Shown here: positions 57,141 to 64,000 of the stretch, piece after piece | Layout of the letters: each line of letters opens with the position of its first letter | Position numbering within the stretch: the stretch's first letter is position 1 | NCBI GenBank assembly: GCA_018335925.1 | Contig: JAGXRF010000001.1 | Span: forward strand, 62,001-126,000 | DNA length: 64,000 nt | Origin: Flavobacteriales bacterium | Lineage (GTDB): Bacteria; Bacteroidota; Bacteroidia; Flavobacteriales; Flavobacteriaceae | Direction: 5' to 3' | Notes under the pieces: generated by a model | What the model saw: the letters and a program-made list of their open reading frames with translations, nothing else | What the model was told of the DNA's origin: nothing | The model's database searches: none | Position numbers and translations under genes: made by a program

Positions 57141-58021
57141 AGTTTTTGACATGCATACCCCAGTCTGAAGCAATTAAAAGCTAATAAACTCGGTTGGCTT
57201 CCTGTTAGGTTTTTTTTGAGAGGTTTTTCTAAAAATTTATATGCAAACTGCACCAAATAATACATTTTAGTGGCATGCAAAAAGTGAATCAATCGCAACA
57301 ATTTGGTATAATTAGCTGGAACTTTTTTGTTTTTGTACAAATACAGTAAGTTATCAGTAGCACCTTTGGTTTTTTGGTAATACACTTCGTTGCTATCAAT
57401 GTCATCATGAACCACCGGATTATCCAAATGATGTAATCGGGCTCCAATTCTTTTTAACTCAAAAGAAAACAAAGTATCGTCATGACCATATTTTTGAAAA
57501 CTCGCATCAAACTTTACTTGTTCAAAAATACTTTTTCTAATCAGTGTATTATTAAACAAAAAAGATTCGTATGGTTTTTTCATCCTGTTATCCAATGGAT
57601 TATCCTCCATAAACTTGCCATATTTCCAACGAAGCTTTTGCTGGTCGGAGGGACAAACTTCCGGATGTTTTCTGCCACCATAAACTCCATCTACGTCTTC
57701 TTGAATAGCATTTAAGTAGTTCTGGATAAAATCTTCTTGCGGAATCAAACAATCTCCATCCAAAATCAACAACCAAGGATATTTGGCTTTTTGGGCCAAT
57801 AAGTTTTTATTTTCTCTGTAACCTACATTTTTAGGTAACACAAAAAATTGAGCATATTTTAATTGATTAATTTTTTCATTCTCTAGGTTATGAACGGACT
57901 CTGATGCATCATCTTGGGTAAGAATTTCAAAGGCAATATTAGCTGCTTCGCATTGTTGATGCAGTTGTTGTACCAAAGGATAAAGGTTGTAATGATAAAT
58001 AGTTATTAAAACCGAAAGCAT
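57137..58021 (-). CDS. GT2-family glycosyltransferase
   Basis: 294 residues from MLSVLITIYHYNLYPLVQQL; a start 9 codons earlier would overlap ftsE and is less likely. ILTQDDASES, NVGYRENKNLLAQKAKYPWLLILDGDCLIPQEDFIQNYLNAI (DGD metal motif) and FQKYGHDDTLFSFELKRIGARLHHLDNPVVHDD resemble galactosyltransferase-like GT2 enzymes. It starts one base after the ftsE stop codon, on the same strand, so it may share the ftsE transcript even though it belongs with the polysaccharide genes by function. Confidence 0.9.
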   Translation of the reverse strand: MLSVLITIYHYNLYPLVQQLHQQCEAANIAFEILTQDDASESVHNLENEKINQLKYAQFFVLPKNVGYRENKNLLAQKAKYPWLLILDGDCLIPQEDFIQNYLNAIQEDVDGVYGGRKHPEVCPSDQQKLRWKYGKFMEDNPLDNRMKKPYESFLFNNTLIRKSIFEQVKFDASFQKYGHDDTLFSFELKRIGARLHHLDNPVVHDDIDSNEVYYQKTKGATDNLLYLYKNKKVPANYTKLLRLIHFLHATKMYYLVQFAYKFLEKPLKKNLTGSQPSLLAFNCFRLGYACQKL

Positions 58022-58022
58022 T

Positions 58023-58706
58023 TTAAACGGTTTTTTGTACCACTTCAAACACAGTGCTTTCGTCTATTTTTAAAGTCTTTGATGGGTATTTTAAAATAAT
58101 GGCATAATCATGGGTTGCCATCAAAATAGCTTTTCCTTGTTTGTTGATATTTCGCAACACTTCCATCACTTCTACACTGGTTTGCGGATCCAAGTTTCCG
58201 GTAGGCTCATCTGCCAAAATTAAATCAGGGTCGTTTAACAAGGCTCTGGCAATAGCTACTCGTTGTTGTTCACCACCCGATAATTGGTGGGGCATTTTGT
58301 GTGCTTGGTTGTGCATGCCTACTTTTTGTAAAACTTCGTCTATTTTACTCTGAATTTCATTTTCGTCTTTCCAACCTGTGGCCTTTAAAACAAATTCTAG
58401 GTTTTTACCCACAGTTCTGTCAGGTAACAATTTAAAATCTTGAAAAACAATTCCTAATTTTCTGCGTAAAAAAGGGATGTCTTTGTCTTTAATTTGTTTT
58501 AAATCAAAACCTACAATTTGGGCTTCCCCTTCTGAAATAGGCAAATCTGCATACAAAGCCTTTAAAAAACTACTCTTTCCGGTTCCGGTTTTACCAATCA
58601 AATAAATTAAATCACCTGCATTGACTTGTAAGGATACATCTTTTAAAATTAAATGTTTGTCTTGGTAAATGTGTATATTTTGTAAGTTTAATAAAGGAGC
58701 TTCCAT
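58023..58706 (-). CDS. ftsE: FtsE-type ABC transporter ATP-binding protein
   Basis: 227 residues. Walker A GKTGTGKSS (38-46), Q-loop FQDFKLLPDRTV, signature LSGGEQQRVAIARAL, Walker B LILADEPTGNLD, and H-loop ATHDYAII. The sequence VFQDFKLLPDRTVGKNLEFVLKATG is FtsE-like; FtsE with FtsX controls peptidoglycan hydrolases at the septum. FtsX is not next to it, as is common in Bacteroidota. A TAATTTTACG -7-like element lies upstream. Confidence 0.9.
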   Translation of the reverse strand: MEAPLLNLQNIHIYQDKHLILKDVSLQVNAGDLIYLIGKTGTGKSSFLKALYADLPISEGEAQIVGFDLKQIKDKDIPFLRRKLGIVFQDFKLLPDRTVGKNLEFVLKATGWKDENEIQSKIDEVLQKVGMHNQAHKMPHQLSGGEQQRVAIARALLNDPDLILADEPTGNLDPQTSVEVMEVLRNINKQGKAILMATHDYAIILKYPSKTLKIDESTVFEVVQKTV

Positions 58707-58783
58707 TGCAATTGGTTTAAAGCGTAAAATTAGGTAAAAGAACCTTGATAAAAAAGGGAATTTTTAGAGCAATGAGAAAGAAA

Positions 58784-59974
58784 CTATAATTTAAATACAC
58801 CGGTGGTGCCACCAACCCAGTCTTTGTCTTTGTTAAATTTAACTCCAATCATTTCCCCTCTGCTAAACCGAACCAAGGTATTGGCAATAGTAGGTTGGGC
58901 TTCTTCTTTAGGCCACAAACACAACATGCGAATTTCTGCTTTTACCAATCCGTTGGTGCTTTGCACAATAGGCTTGTAAAATACCTTTTTTTGTAGTACA
59001 TAAAGATCTTTTTGCTGCACAGCTTCAATATCTTCTTTTTTCACATGAAATACCACTCCGGCTCCAGAAAACGAAAAAATAGGTTTTAGTACATAATTTT
59101 CCAAATCTTCCGGAATGGCATTTAACTCAGAAAGTAGGGTAGTTTCAATAAAATATTTTCCTTGTAAATAAGGCAAAATAAATTTACTAATTCTAAAAAA
59201 CCAATTTGGATGACCAGCCCATTCTACTTCCCAAACTTTGGTAAAGTCAAATTTTAAATTCAAATCTGTTCGCATATCCAATTCGTCAAAAATAACTCGA
59301 TTATATATGCGATGAATTGGAATACTATCTCCTAATTCGTTTTTGTAAAAAAGCTTATTTCCAATCGGAAATATATCGGTGACACATAAAATTGGAATTC
59401 CTAAGGTTTTAGAAGCGTAGTAAAAATCAATTTTGGTGTTTTGCTTTTCAGGTTCTACCTCCAACAAAATCACATTTTCCGGTAGATGATTGTTTAGGAT
59501 AATCTTTTGTAATAAAGACAAATAACTATCTTTATTTAAACCAGATAGGTAAGGGGAGTAGCTTTCTAAAAAAGGATATTCTACTTTAAATTTTTCGAAC
59601 AAGTTTGCTTGGAAATGAAACAAACTCGGAAAACCCTGTACTTCAATTAATTTTGGTATAATTTCTCCGTTTTCTTCACAAACTCCAAAATCAATAGCTA
59701 AAAACTCCGGATGTTCGTCTTCCTTCGGGATGTTTTTATTCAGCTCTACTGCTTTTTGAGTTAATTCTTTAAAACCAGGTTGTTGGATGAACGAAATGAC
59801 TTCAGAACAAGCTTCTAAAAGCTGTGATTTAAATGCATCAGAAACAAATAACGGACTTTCTGCAATACGAAAAGTAGGGAAGTAGCCAAAATCATCTTCG
59901 ATGCTTTGTAGCATTTTTTGGTATTTTTTGGTACTAAATTGTTCGTTGAATTGTTTTCTGGCAGAAGTTTCCAT
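58784..59974 (-). CDS. ATP-grasp-like protein with apparently permuted motif order
   Basis: 396 residues. The C-terminal part has a nucleotide-loop pattern YVLKPIFSFSGAGVVFHV (K297; SGAG 303-306). The acidic, metal-ligand-like motif IDFGVCEENGEIIPKLIEVQGFPSLF (D95, E111) comes before it, near the N-terminus. In normal ATP-grasp enzymes the order is the reverse; in glutathionylspermidine synthetase (COG0754) and other permuted ATP-grasp proteins it is as here. I infer an ATP-dependent carboxylate-amine ligase. It overlaps the amidotransferase-like gene by one base (TAATG) and is last in a five-gene cluster. Confidence 0.6.
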   Translation of the reverse strand: METSARKQFNEQFSTKKYQKMLQSIEDDFGYFPTFRIAESPLFVSDAFKSQLLEACSEVISFIQQPGFKELTQKAVELNKNIPKEDEHPEFLAIDFGVCEENGEIIPKLIEVQGFPSLFHFQANLFEKFKVEYPFLESYSPYLSGLNKDSYLSLLQKIILNNHLPENVILLEVEPEKQNTKIDFYYASKTLGIPILCVTDIFPIGNKLFYKNELGDSIPIHRIYNRVIFDELDMRTDLNLKFDFTKVWEVEWAGHPNWFFRISKFILPYLQGKYFIETTLLSELNAIPEDLENYVLKPIFSFSGAGVVFHVKKEDIEAVQQKDLYVLQKKVFYKPIVQSTNGLVKAEIRMLCLWPKEEAQPTIANTLVRFSRGEMIGVKFNKDKDWVGGTTGVFKL

Positions 59975-60804
59975 TAATTGATTATTTCTTTTTTGGTTTT
60001 CATCAAATCTTGAATGGCCATTCGAATGAAGTTCGGAACTATGGTTTCGTTGGTTTTGTATATCTTTTCTTCATCTATTAAATGCTCTAGCATTTCCAAA
60101 AACTTGGCCCTTCCTTTTAGTTCAATGATTTTTTCTCTTTTTTCTTTACTTTTTAAATTCTCGATAAAGCTTAATGCATCAGCTTCTGGATGGAATTGTA
60201 GCCCAACAATTTCATTTGAAAATCGAATTCCCATGATGGCTCTTTCATATTCTACATGGTTTCGAATTTTTTCTAAAGAAATTATTTCAGCCCCAATTTT
60301 TCGCAATTGACGCACTTTAGGCTGAATGACCTGAAAATCTCTTGAATCAATTGCATAAAAAGGATTTTGCAAACCTTCAAATAAAGCATCGGAAATTCCG
60401 TTATTTACTTTATGAATAGACATGACACCAAATGATGTAGATTTTCGTTGACTGATTTCTCCAATACCAAAATGATGACAAGCCATTTGAAAAGAATGAC
60501 AAATAAGTAGCAAATGCTTTTTGGATTCTTCATGTTGGTTCCATTCCCATAAATCTTGCAGCCATTGGTGCCATTTTACCTCCCAAACACCATCACCAAT
60601 TAGGGGATTTCCTGGACCTCCTGTAGAAATGAATAAGTCAAAATCTTGCAAAGATGGAATTTGTTGTTTGCTACGGACATCAAAAATTTGAAAAGTAACC
60701 AAACGGTTGAATCGATGTAAAACATCTATAATACAACGCATTCCTTGGTTTGGTTCCCCTTGGTACATGTCTAAAATCGCTAATTTAAAAGGCTCTTGCA
60801 TCAT
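59974..60804 (-). CDS. Class-I glutamine amidotransferase-like protein
   Basis: 276 residues. The catalytic triad is complete: C102 in LLICHSFQMACHHFG, H205 and E207 in VGLQFHPEADA. The oxyanion turn is ISTGGPGNPL (59-68). The CHSFQ form differs from the usual CxGxQ, replacing the Gly after Cys+1, so substrate preference may differ from ordinary glutaminases. It has a C-terminal extension (about 215-276) of charged helices. Two tandem ATGs begin the gene. In the cluster it may supply ammonia from glutamine or hydrolyse a gamma-glutamyl bond (inference). Confidence 0.88.
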   Translation of the reverse strand: MMQEPFKLAILDMYQGEPNQGMRCIIDVLHRFNRLVTFQIFDVRSKQQIPSLQDFDLFISTGGPGNPLIGDGVWEVKWHQWLQDLWEWNQHEESKKHLLLICHSFQMACHHFGIGEISQRKSTSFGVMSIHKVNNGISDALFEGLQNPFYAIDSRDFQVIQPKVRQLRKIGAEIISLEKIRNHVEYERAIMGIRFSNEIVGLQFHPEADALSFIENLKSKEKREKIIELKGRAKFLEMLEHLIDEEKIYKTNETIVPNFIRMAIQDLMKTKKEIIN

Positions 60805-60851
60805 TCTTATGATTTATGTGCAGCAAAGTTATCAATCCTTTTTATTTGTCC

Positions 60852-61964
60852 CTATAAACCTTTGGTAAATTGTTGGGTAATAAAATCAACTACTTGTACC
60901 AAGTCGTTGGTTTCTTCGTATACCTTCAGCTGTTTTGCAGCACCAGTTCCTTCTGCTAAAATTCTATGTACTTTATTAATTTCTTCTCTACTTCCTAATT
61001 CATCAATTACATCTTCCACAAAATCGAGTAATTCTTGAATTAAGTCTTTGGTATGTACTTCTTGTTTTAACCCAAAATCAATCATTTTTCCTTGTACACC
61101 ATATCTCGATGCTCTAAATTTATTCTCTTTTATTAAGGCAGAACGATAAATATTAAAGCTAGTGTTGGCACGACACAATTTATACAATTTAGCCATGATG
61201 GCTTGCATTAATGCAACAATAGCAATGGTTTCGTCAACAGTTAAGCACATATCGCAAATCCGAAACTCAACCGTAGGATAAAAGGGATGCAAACGTAAAT
61301 CCCACCAAATCTTTTTCGGATTATCAATACAATTTGTTTTTACCAAAGTATCTAAATAATTGTCGTAGGACTGCACTGAATCAAAGTATTCTGGCAATCC
61401 TGTGCGAGGAAATTTATCAAAAACCTTGGTTCTAAACGACTTATATCCGGTATTTCTGCCTTCCCAAAAAGGGGAATTGGTAGAAAGAGCAAAGATATGT
61501 GGCAAAAAATAACAAGCTTGGTTCATTAACTGTAAACCTTCTTCACGGCTTGGAATACCAATATGGCAATGCATTCCGAAAATCAAATTGGAACGAGCGG
61601 CATCTTGCAATTCGTTTACAATATGATGGTATCTAGGATCATCGGTAATCAATTGGTCTTGCCAACGAGCAAAAGGGTGGGTACCAGCAGCACCTACAAT
61701 CAATCCGTTTTTATGGGCTAATTCGGTAATTTTTAAACGAAGATTAGAAATATCTTTTCGAGCTTCTTGGATATTTTTACAAATATTCGTACCAACTTCC
61801 ACCACCGATTGGTGCATTTCGGCTTTTACTTGTTCCTGCAAAACAATTTTACCCCCATCCACAATTTTCGACATGTGTGATCTTAGGTCTCTTGTGTCCG
61901 GATCGATGATTTGGTATTCTTCCTCTACACCTAAGGTAAAATCAGGTAATTTAATATGCTTCAT
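60852..61964 (-). CDS. GCS2/YbdK-type carboxylate-amine ligase
   Basis: 370 residues. Glutamate-cysteine ligase family 2 motifs: LGVEEEYQII (GVEEE 12-16), GMHCHIGIPS (H132, H134), and PTVEFRICDMCLTVDETIAI. YbdK enzymes join glutamate to an amine-bearing partner with weak gamma-glutamylcysteine activity; the physiological partner is unknown. It starts 14 bases after the ATP-grasp gene and ends 47 bases before the amidotransferase gene, on the same strand. Confidence 0.93.
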   Translation of the reverse strand: MKHIKLPDFTLGVEEEYQIIDPDTRDLRSHMSKIVDGGKIVLQEQVKAEMHQSVVEVGTNICKNIQEARKDISNLRLKITELAHKNGLIVGAAGTHPFARWQDQLITDDPRYHHIVNELQDAARSNLIFGMHCHIGIPSREEGLQLMNQACYFLPHIFALSTNSPFWEGRNTGYKSFRTKVFDKFPRTGLPEYFDSVQSYDNYLDTLVKTNCIDNPKKIWWDLRLHPFYPTVEFRICDMCLTVDETIAIVALMQAIMAKLYKLCRANTSFNIYRSALIKENKFRASRYGVQGKMIDFGLKQEVHTKDLIQELLDFVEDVIDELGSREEINKVHRILAEGTGAAKQLKVYEETNDLVQVVDFITQQFTKGL

Positions 61965-61978
61965 AAAATAAATCTATC

Positions 61979-62938
61979 TTATTTAAAACGTTTGCTTTCT
62001 GCTATGGTTTGGTGCATAAACGAGCCCCAACTAATATTAGTTTTTCCTGGTTTGTGGGCTTTGGCATAGCTGATTGCTAATTTTGCAGCTTCTTCCACTA
62101 CCCATTCAAAATTTTCTGCACCAACCGAATGAATATCTGCATCTGGTGCTGGATTTCCGAAGTCAATGGCATACGGAATGCCATCTCGTACTGCAAACTC
62201 CACCGTGTTAAAGTCATATCCCAAACCTTGGCATAAACGAAGGGTATAATCTTTAATGGTAGCATGTAATTTTTTATCCATGTTTGGGTTTTCAACCACA
62301 TATCGTAAATGATGCGGATTTCTTGGCTCATAAGGCATGATTCTAACTGCTTTTCCTCCCAAGCAATACACTCTAAAATAGCAATCAAAAACAATTTCTT
62401 CTTGTAACAACATTACCAATTGTCCGGTTTCGCGATGTTTTTCAAAAAACTCTTCTTTGCTTTCCAAACGATATACATTTTTCCATCCACCACCTGCATA
62501 TGGTTTCATGTATGCCGGGAATCCGATGTAATTAAAAATACCCTCCCAATCTAAAGGAAATTTCAAATTTCTAAACGATTTACTTGTGGTATCTGTAGGA
62601 TGTTCCGCAGAAGGTAGAATTACTGTTTTTGGCAGGGGAACTCCCAAAACATCAGCCAAGCAGTTATTAAAAAATTTATCGTCAGCACTCCACCAAAACG
62701 GATTGTTGATTACCGTTGTACCGGTTAATGCAGCATTTTTTAAGTAAGCTCGGTAAAATGGGACATCTTGTGAAATTCTATCAATAATTACTGCATATTC
62801 AGTAGGTTGGTTTTGCACCACTTTATCAATAGAAACAGCTTCAGCAATAATTCCTTTTTCGTTTTTACTGTTTACTCTCTCTATAAATGCATGTGGAAAA
62901 GTATCTTCCATGCCAAATAAAATTCCAATCTTTTTCAT
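61979..62938 (-). CDS. RimK-like ATP-grasp ligase
   Basis: 319 residues. Normal ATP-grasp order: an N-terminal pre-ATP domain (KKIGILFGMEDTFPHAFIERV), nucleotide loop with K145 (PAYMKPYAGGGWKNV), then the Mg-binding set E247, D259 and N262 in NTVEFAVRDGIPYAIDFGNPAPDAD. Such enzymes activate a carboxylate as acylphosphate and join it to an amine. It sits 10 bases after the esterase gene and 14 before the GCS2 gene. Substrates are unknown. Confidence 0.9.
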   Translation of the reverse strand: MKKIGILFGMEDTFPHAFIERVNSKNEKGIIAEAVSIDKVVQNQPTEYAVIIDRISQDVPFYRAYLKNAALTGTTVINNPFWWSADDKFFNNCLADVLGVPLPKTVILPSAEHPTDTTSKSFRNLKFPLDWEGIFNYIGFPAYMKPYAGGGWKNVYRLESKEEFFEKHRETGQLVMLLQEEIVFDCYFRVYCLGGKAVRIMPYEPRNPHHLRYVVENPNMDKKLHATIKDYTLRLCQGLGYDFNTVEFAVRDGIPYAIDFGNPAPDADIHSVGAENFEWVVEEAAKLAISYAKAHKPGKTNISWGSFMHQTIAESKRFK

Positions 62939-62948
62939 GTTTTATGGT

Positions 62949-63662
62949 TTAAAAAAATTTAATTCTTGATAAATAATGCGGAAACATTTCTCTCCAAACA
63001 GGCCAATCGTGTGGCTGGTCATGTCGAATATCCAACCAATGGTGTACATCTTTACTGGATAAAATTCTGCTTAAACGCAAATTATCATCTAAGCAAATAT
63101 CCCAGTTGGAAGTCCCCAACACTATGTCCATGTTCCACAATTCACGATCGTGTAAACCATGCAAATAATCTTCTGGAGAATGGTAATAAACTTCTTCGTT
63201 ATGAAAGCCGTTCATAAAGCTTTTGATACCAAATGCACCACTCATACTAAACATGTGACTTACATAACCAGGATGTCGGAAAGCAAAATTTGCTGCATGG
63301 TACCCACCAAAACTACACCCAGCTACCGCAACTTTTCCGCTGTAGGTTTGGTTTTTGACTTTCTCCACAATTTCGTGGCAAATCATTTTGTCGTACCAAC
63401 CGTGATTGGCTATTTTATGTGCAGGGTGAATGTGTTTGTTGTAAAAACTATCTTTATCAATACTATCCGGACAAAAAATTTGAATCAATCCTTGTTCTAT
63501 ATACCACTTGGCTGTTTCAATCAAGCCCTGATCTCGGTTCTCATGAAATGAACCCATAGAAGTAGGGAAGAGGATCACAGGATAACCTTTATGTCCAAAA
63601 ACCAACATTTGAATATCTCTACTCAAATTAGGTGAATACCATTTAAAATATTGTTCTTGCAT
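62949..63662 (-). CDS. COG4947-type alpha/beta-hydrolase (esterase family)
   Basis: 237 residues. Alpha/beta-hydrolase fold with nucleophile S117 in VAGCSFGGYHAAN and a late His in RHDQPHDWP. FGHKGYPVILFPTSMGSFHENRDQGLI and MFSMSGAFGIKSFM resemble the esterase D/COG4947 group. No signal peptide. It is first in the five-gene ligase cluster and may release or trim the product, or act as a thioesterase-like proofreader (inference). About 270 bases upstream lie between it and the probable nhaA tail. Confidence 0.88.
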   Translation of the reverse strand: MQEQYFKWYSPNLSRDIQMLVFGHKGYPVILFPTSMGSFHENRDQGLIETAKWYIEQGLIQIFCPDSIDKDSFYNKHIHPAHKIANHGWYDKMICHEIVEKVKNQTYSGKVAVAGCSFGGYHAANFAFRHPGYVSHMFSMSGAFGIKSFMNGFHNEEVYYHSPEDYLHGLHDRELWNMDIVLGTSNWDICLDDNLRLSRILSSKDVHHWLDIRHDQPHDWPVWREMFPHYLSRIKFF

Positions 63663-63880
63663 TGAATTTACTACAACGATTTAGTGAATATGGCTAATAA
63701 AAAAGATTTATTTTAACAATATTAATGATATTTATGTAAACATTAATGCGTGATGAGTTGTTTTATTATATTTTTATTGTATTGACAAAGAAGATAGTTT
63801 AATAAGAGACAATTTAAAAATTCATCAAAATTAATGGTTCGTTTTCTGCTAAATATGCACTTTTTTAACAAACGAAAATA

Positions 63881-63906
63881 AAAAAGCCAGCTCAAAAGGC
63901 TGGCTT
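63881..63906 (-). terminator. Terminator for the gene at the right edge
   Basis: On the minus strand AAGCCAGC and GCTGGCTT form an 8-base stem with a 7-base loop, followed by a T-run. It lies 24 bases after the stop codon at 63930. Confidence 0.75.
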
Positions 63907-63929
63907 AAGAAGTTTAGTGGAAACTATTG

Positions 63930-64000
63930 TTATTTTTTTCGATACAAAATAGAAAAACCAATGATTCCTGCAATTACAGATGCAAAAAGAATTCCAATCT
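63930..64000 (-). CDS. nhaA: C-terminal end of a probable NhaA Na+/H+ antiporter (partial)
   Basis: Only the last 23 codons are in the window. They read IGILFASVIAGIIGFSILYRKK and a TAA stop, which looks like the final membrane helix and basic end of NhaA. The start lies beyond the right edge. The identification rests on this short tail only. Confidence 0.45.
   Translation of the reverse strand, partial: IGILFASVIAGIIGFSILYRKK

Noticed and set aside
51197..58021. A complete capsule or O-antigen biosynthesis locus
   Set aside because: No Wzy polymerase, initiating transferase, Wza/Wzc export genes or nucleotide-sugar genes were found; only part of a pathway is here.
63663..63880. Possible small RNA or ORF upstream of the esterase gene
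   Set aside because: The stretch is AT-rich with no open frame of note and no clear promoter-terminator pair.

Overview
The window looks like the chromosome of a flavobacterium-like Bacteroidota (class Flavobacteriia; family not resolved). It is AT-rich. Several promoters fit the Bacteroidota pattern TTG-N(about 17-23)-TAnnTTTG, and Shine-Dalgarno sequences are scarce. Gene content is typical of the group: a two-subunit methylmalonyl-CoA mutase, DivIC next to udk, a LysM/PBP1-like protein, a fused 2-oxoacid dehydrogenase E1, DUF6787 and DUF6952 families, and the rpsF-rpsR-rplI operon. Sodium-linked transporters are frequent (an antiporter C-terminus at the left edge, NhaC, a probable NhaA tail at the right edge, a DAACS symporter), which suggests a marine or brackish habitat (inference). 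I found no tRNA, rRNA, CRISPR array, insertion sequence or prophage.

Layout. 1-9.5 kb: antiporter end, prfA, a beta-barrel gene, then a minus-strand block udk-divIC-mutA-lipoprotein-mutB, and a TPR protein. 9.6-13.5 kb: guaA, a LysM protein, OsmC. 13.8-19.6 kb (minus): pheT, recG, two small membrane proteins. 19.8-27.2 kb: asnB, then minus-strand genes for an exonuclease/GIY-YIG protein, a four-helix-bundle protein framed by inverted hexamer repeats, a YggS-DUF1015-SUI1 operon, a 2OG-Fe(II) oxygenase and an ArsR regulator. 27.3-34.2 kb (plus): E1 fusion, DUF2892, nadC, YihY, DUF2147, priA. 34.2-39.3 kb: a LytTR regulator, the ribosomal protein operon, a Sua5-type protein, aroC, a dicarboxylate symporter. 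39.3-43.0 kb (minus): a peroxide-defence group (DUF6952, thioredoxin, peroxiredoxin, katG). 43.1-45.9 kb: TauE, DoxX, NhaC. 46.1-51.2 kb: parE, a lipoprotein, parC. 51.2-58.0 kb: a surface-polysaccharide group (FdtA-like cupin, five glycosyltransferases, a flippase) in mixed orientations. 58.0-58.7 kb: ftsE. 58.8-63.7 kb: a five-gene amide-ligase cluster. 63.9-64 kb: probable nhaA tail.

The best candidate for an undescribed system is the amide-ligase cluster at 58784-63662. It holds a COG4947-type esterase, a RimK-like ATP-grasp ligase, a GCS2/YbdK carboxylate-amine ligase, a class-I glutamine amidotransferase-like protein, and a second ATP-grasp protein whose motif order looks circularly permuted, as in glutathionylspermidine synthetase. 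Together they could build and trim a small peptide or amide from amino acids; the product is unknown. Smaller points of interest are a terminator upstream of 36211 that also seems to carry the next gene's promoter element and ribosome binding site, a terminator for asnB written in the coding sequence of its convergent neighbour, a palindromic divergent promoter at 54971-54988, and lipoprotein genes placed between the subunit genes of both methylmalonyl-CoA mutase and topoisomerase IV.
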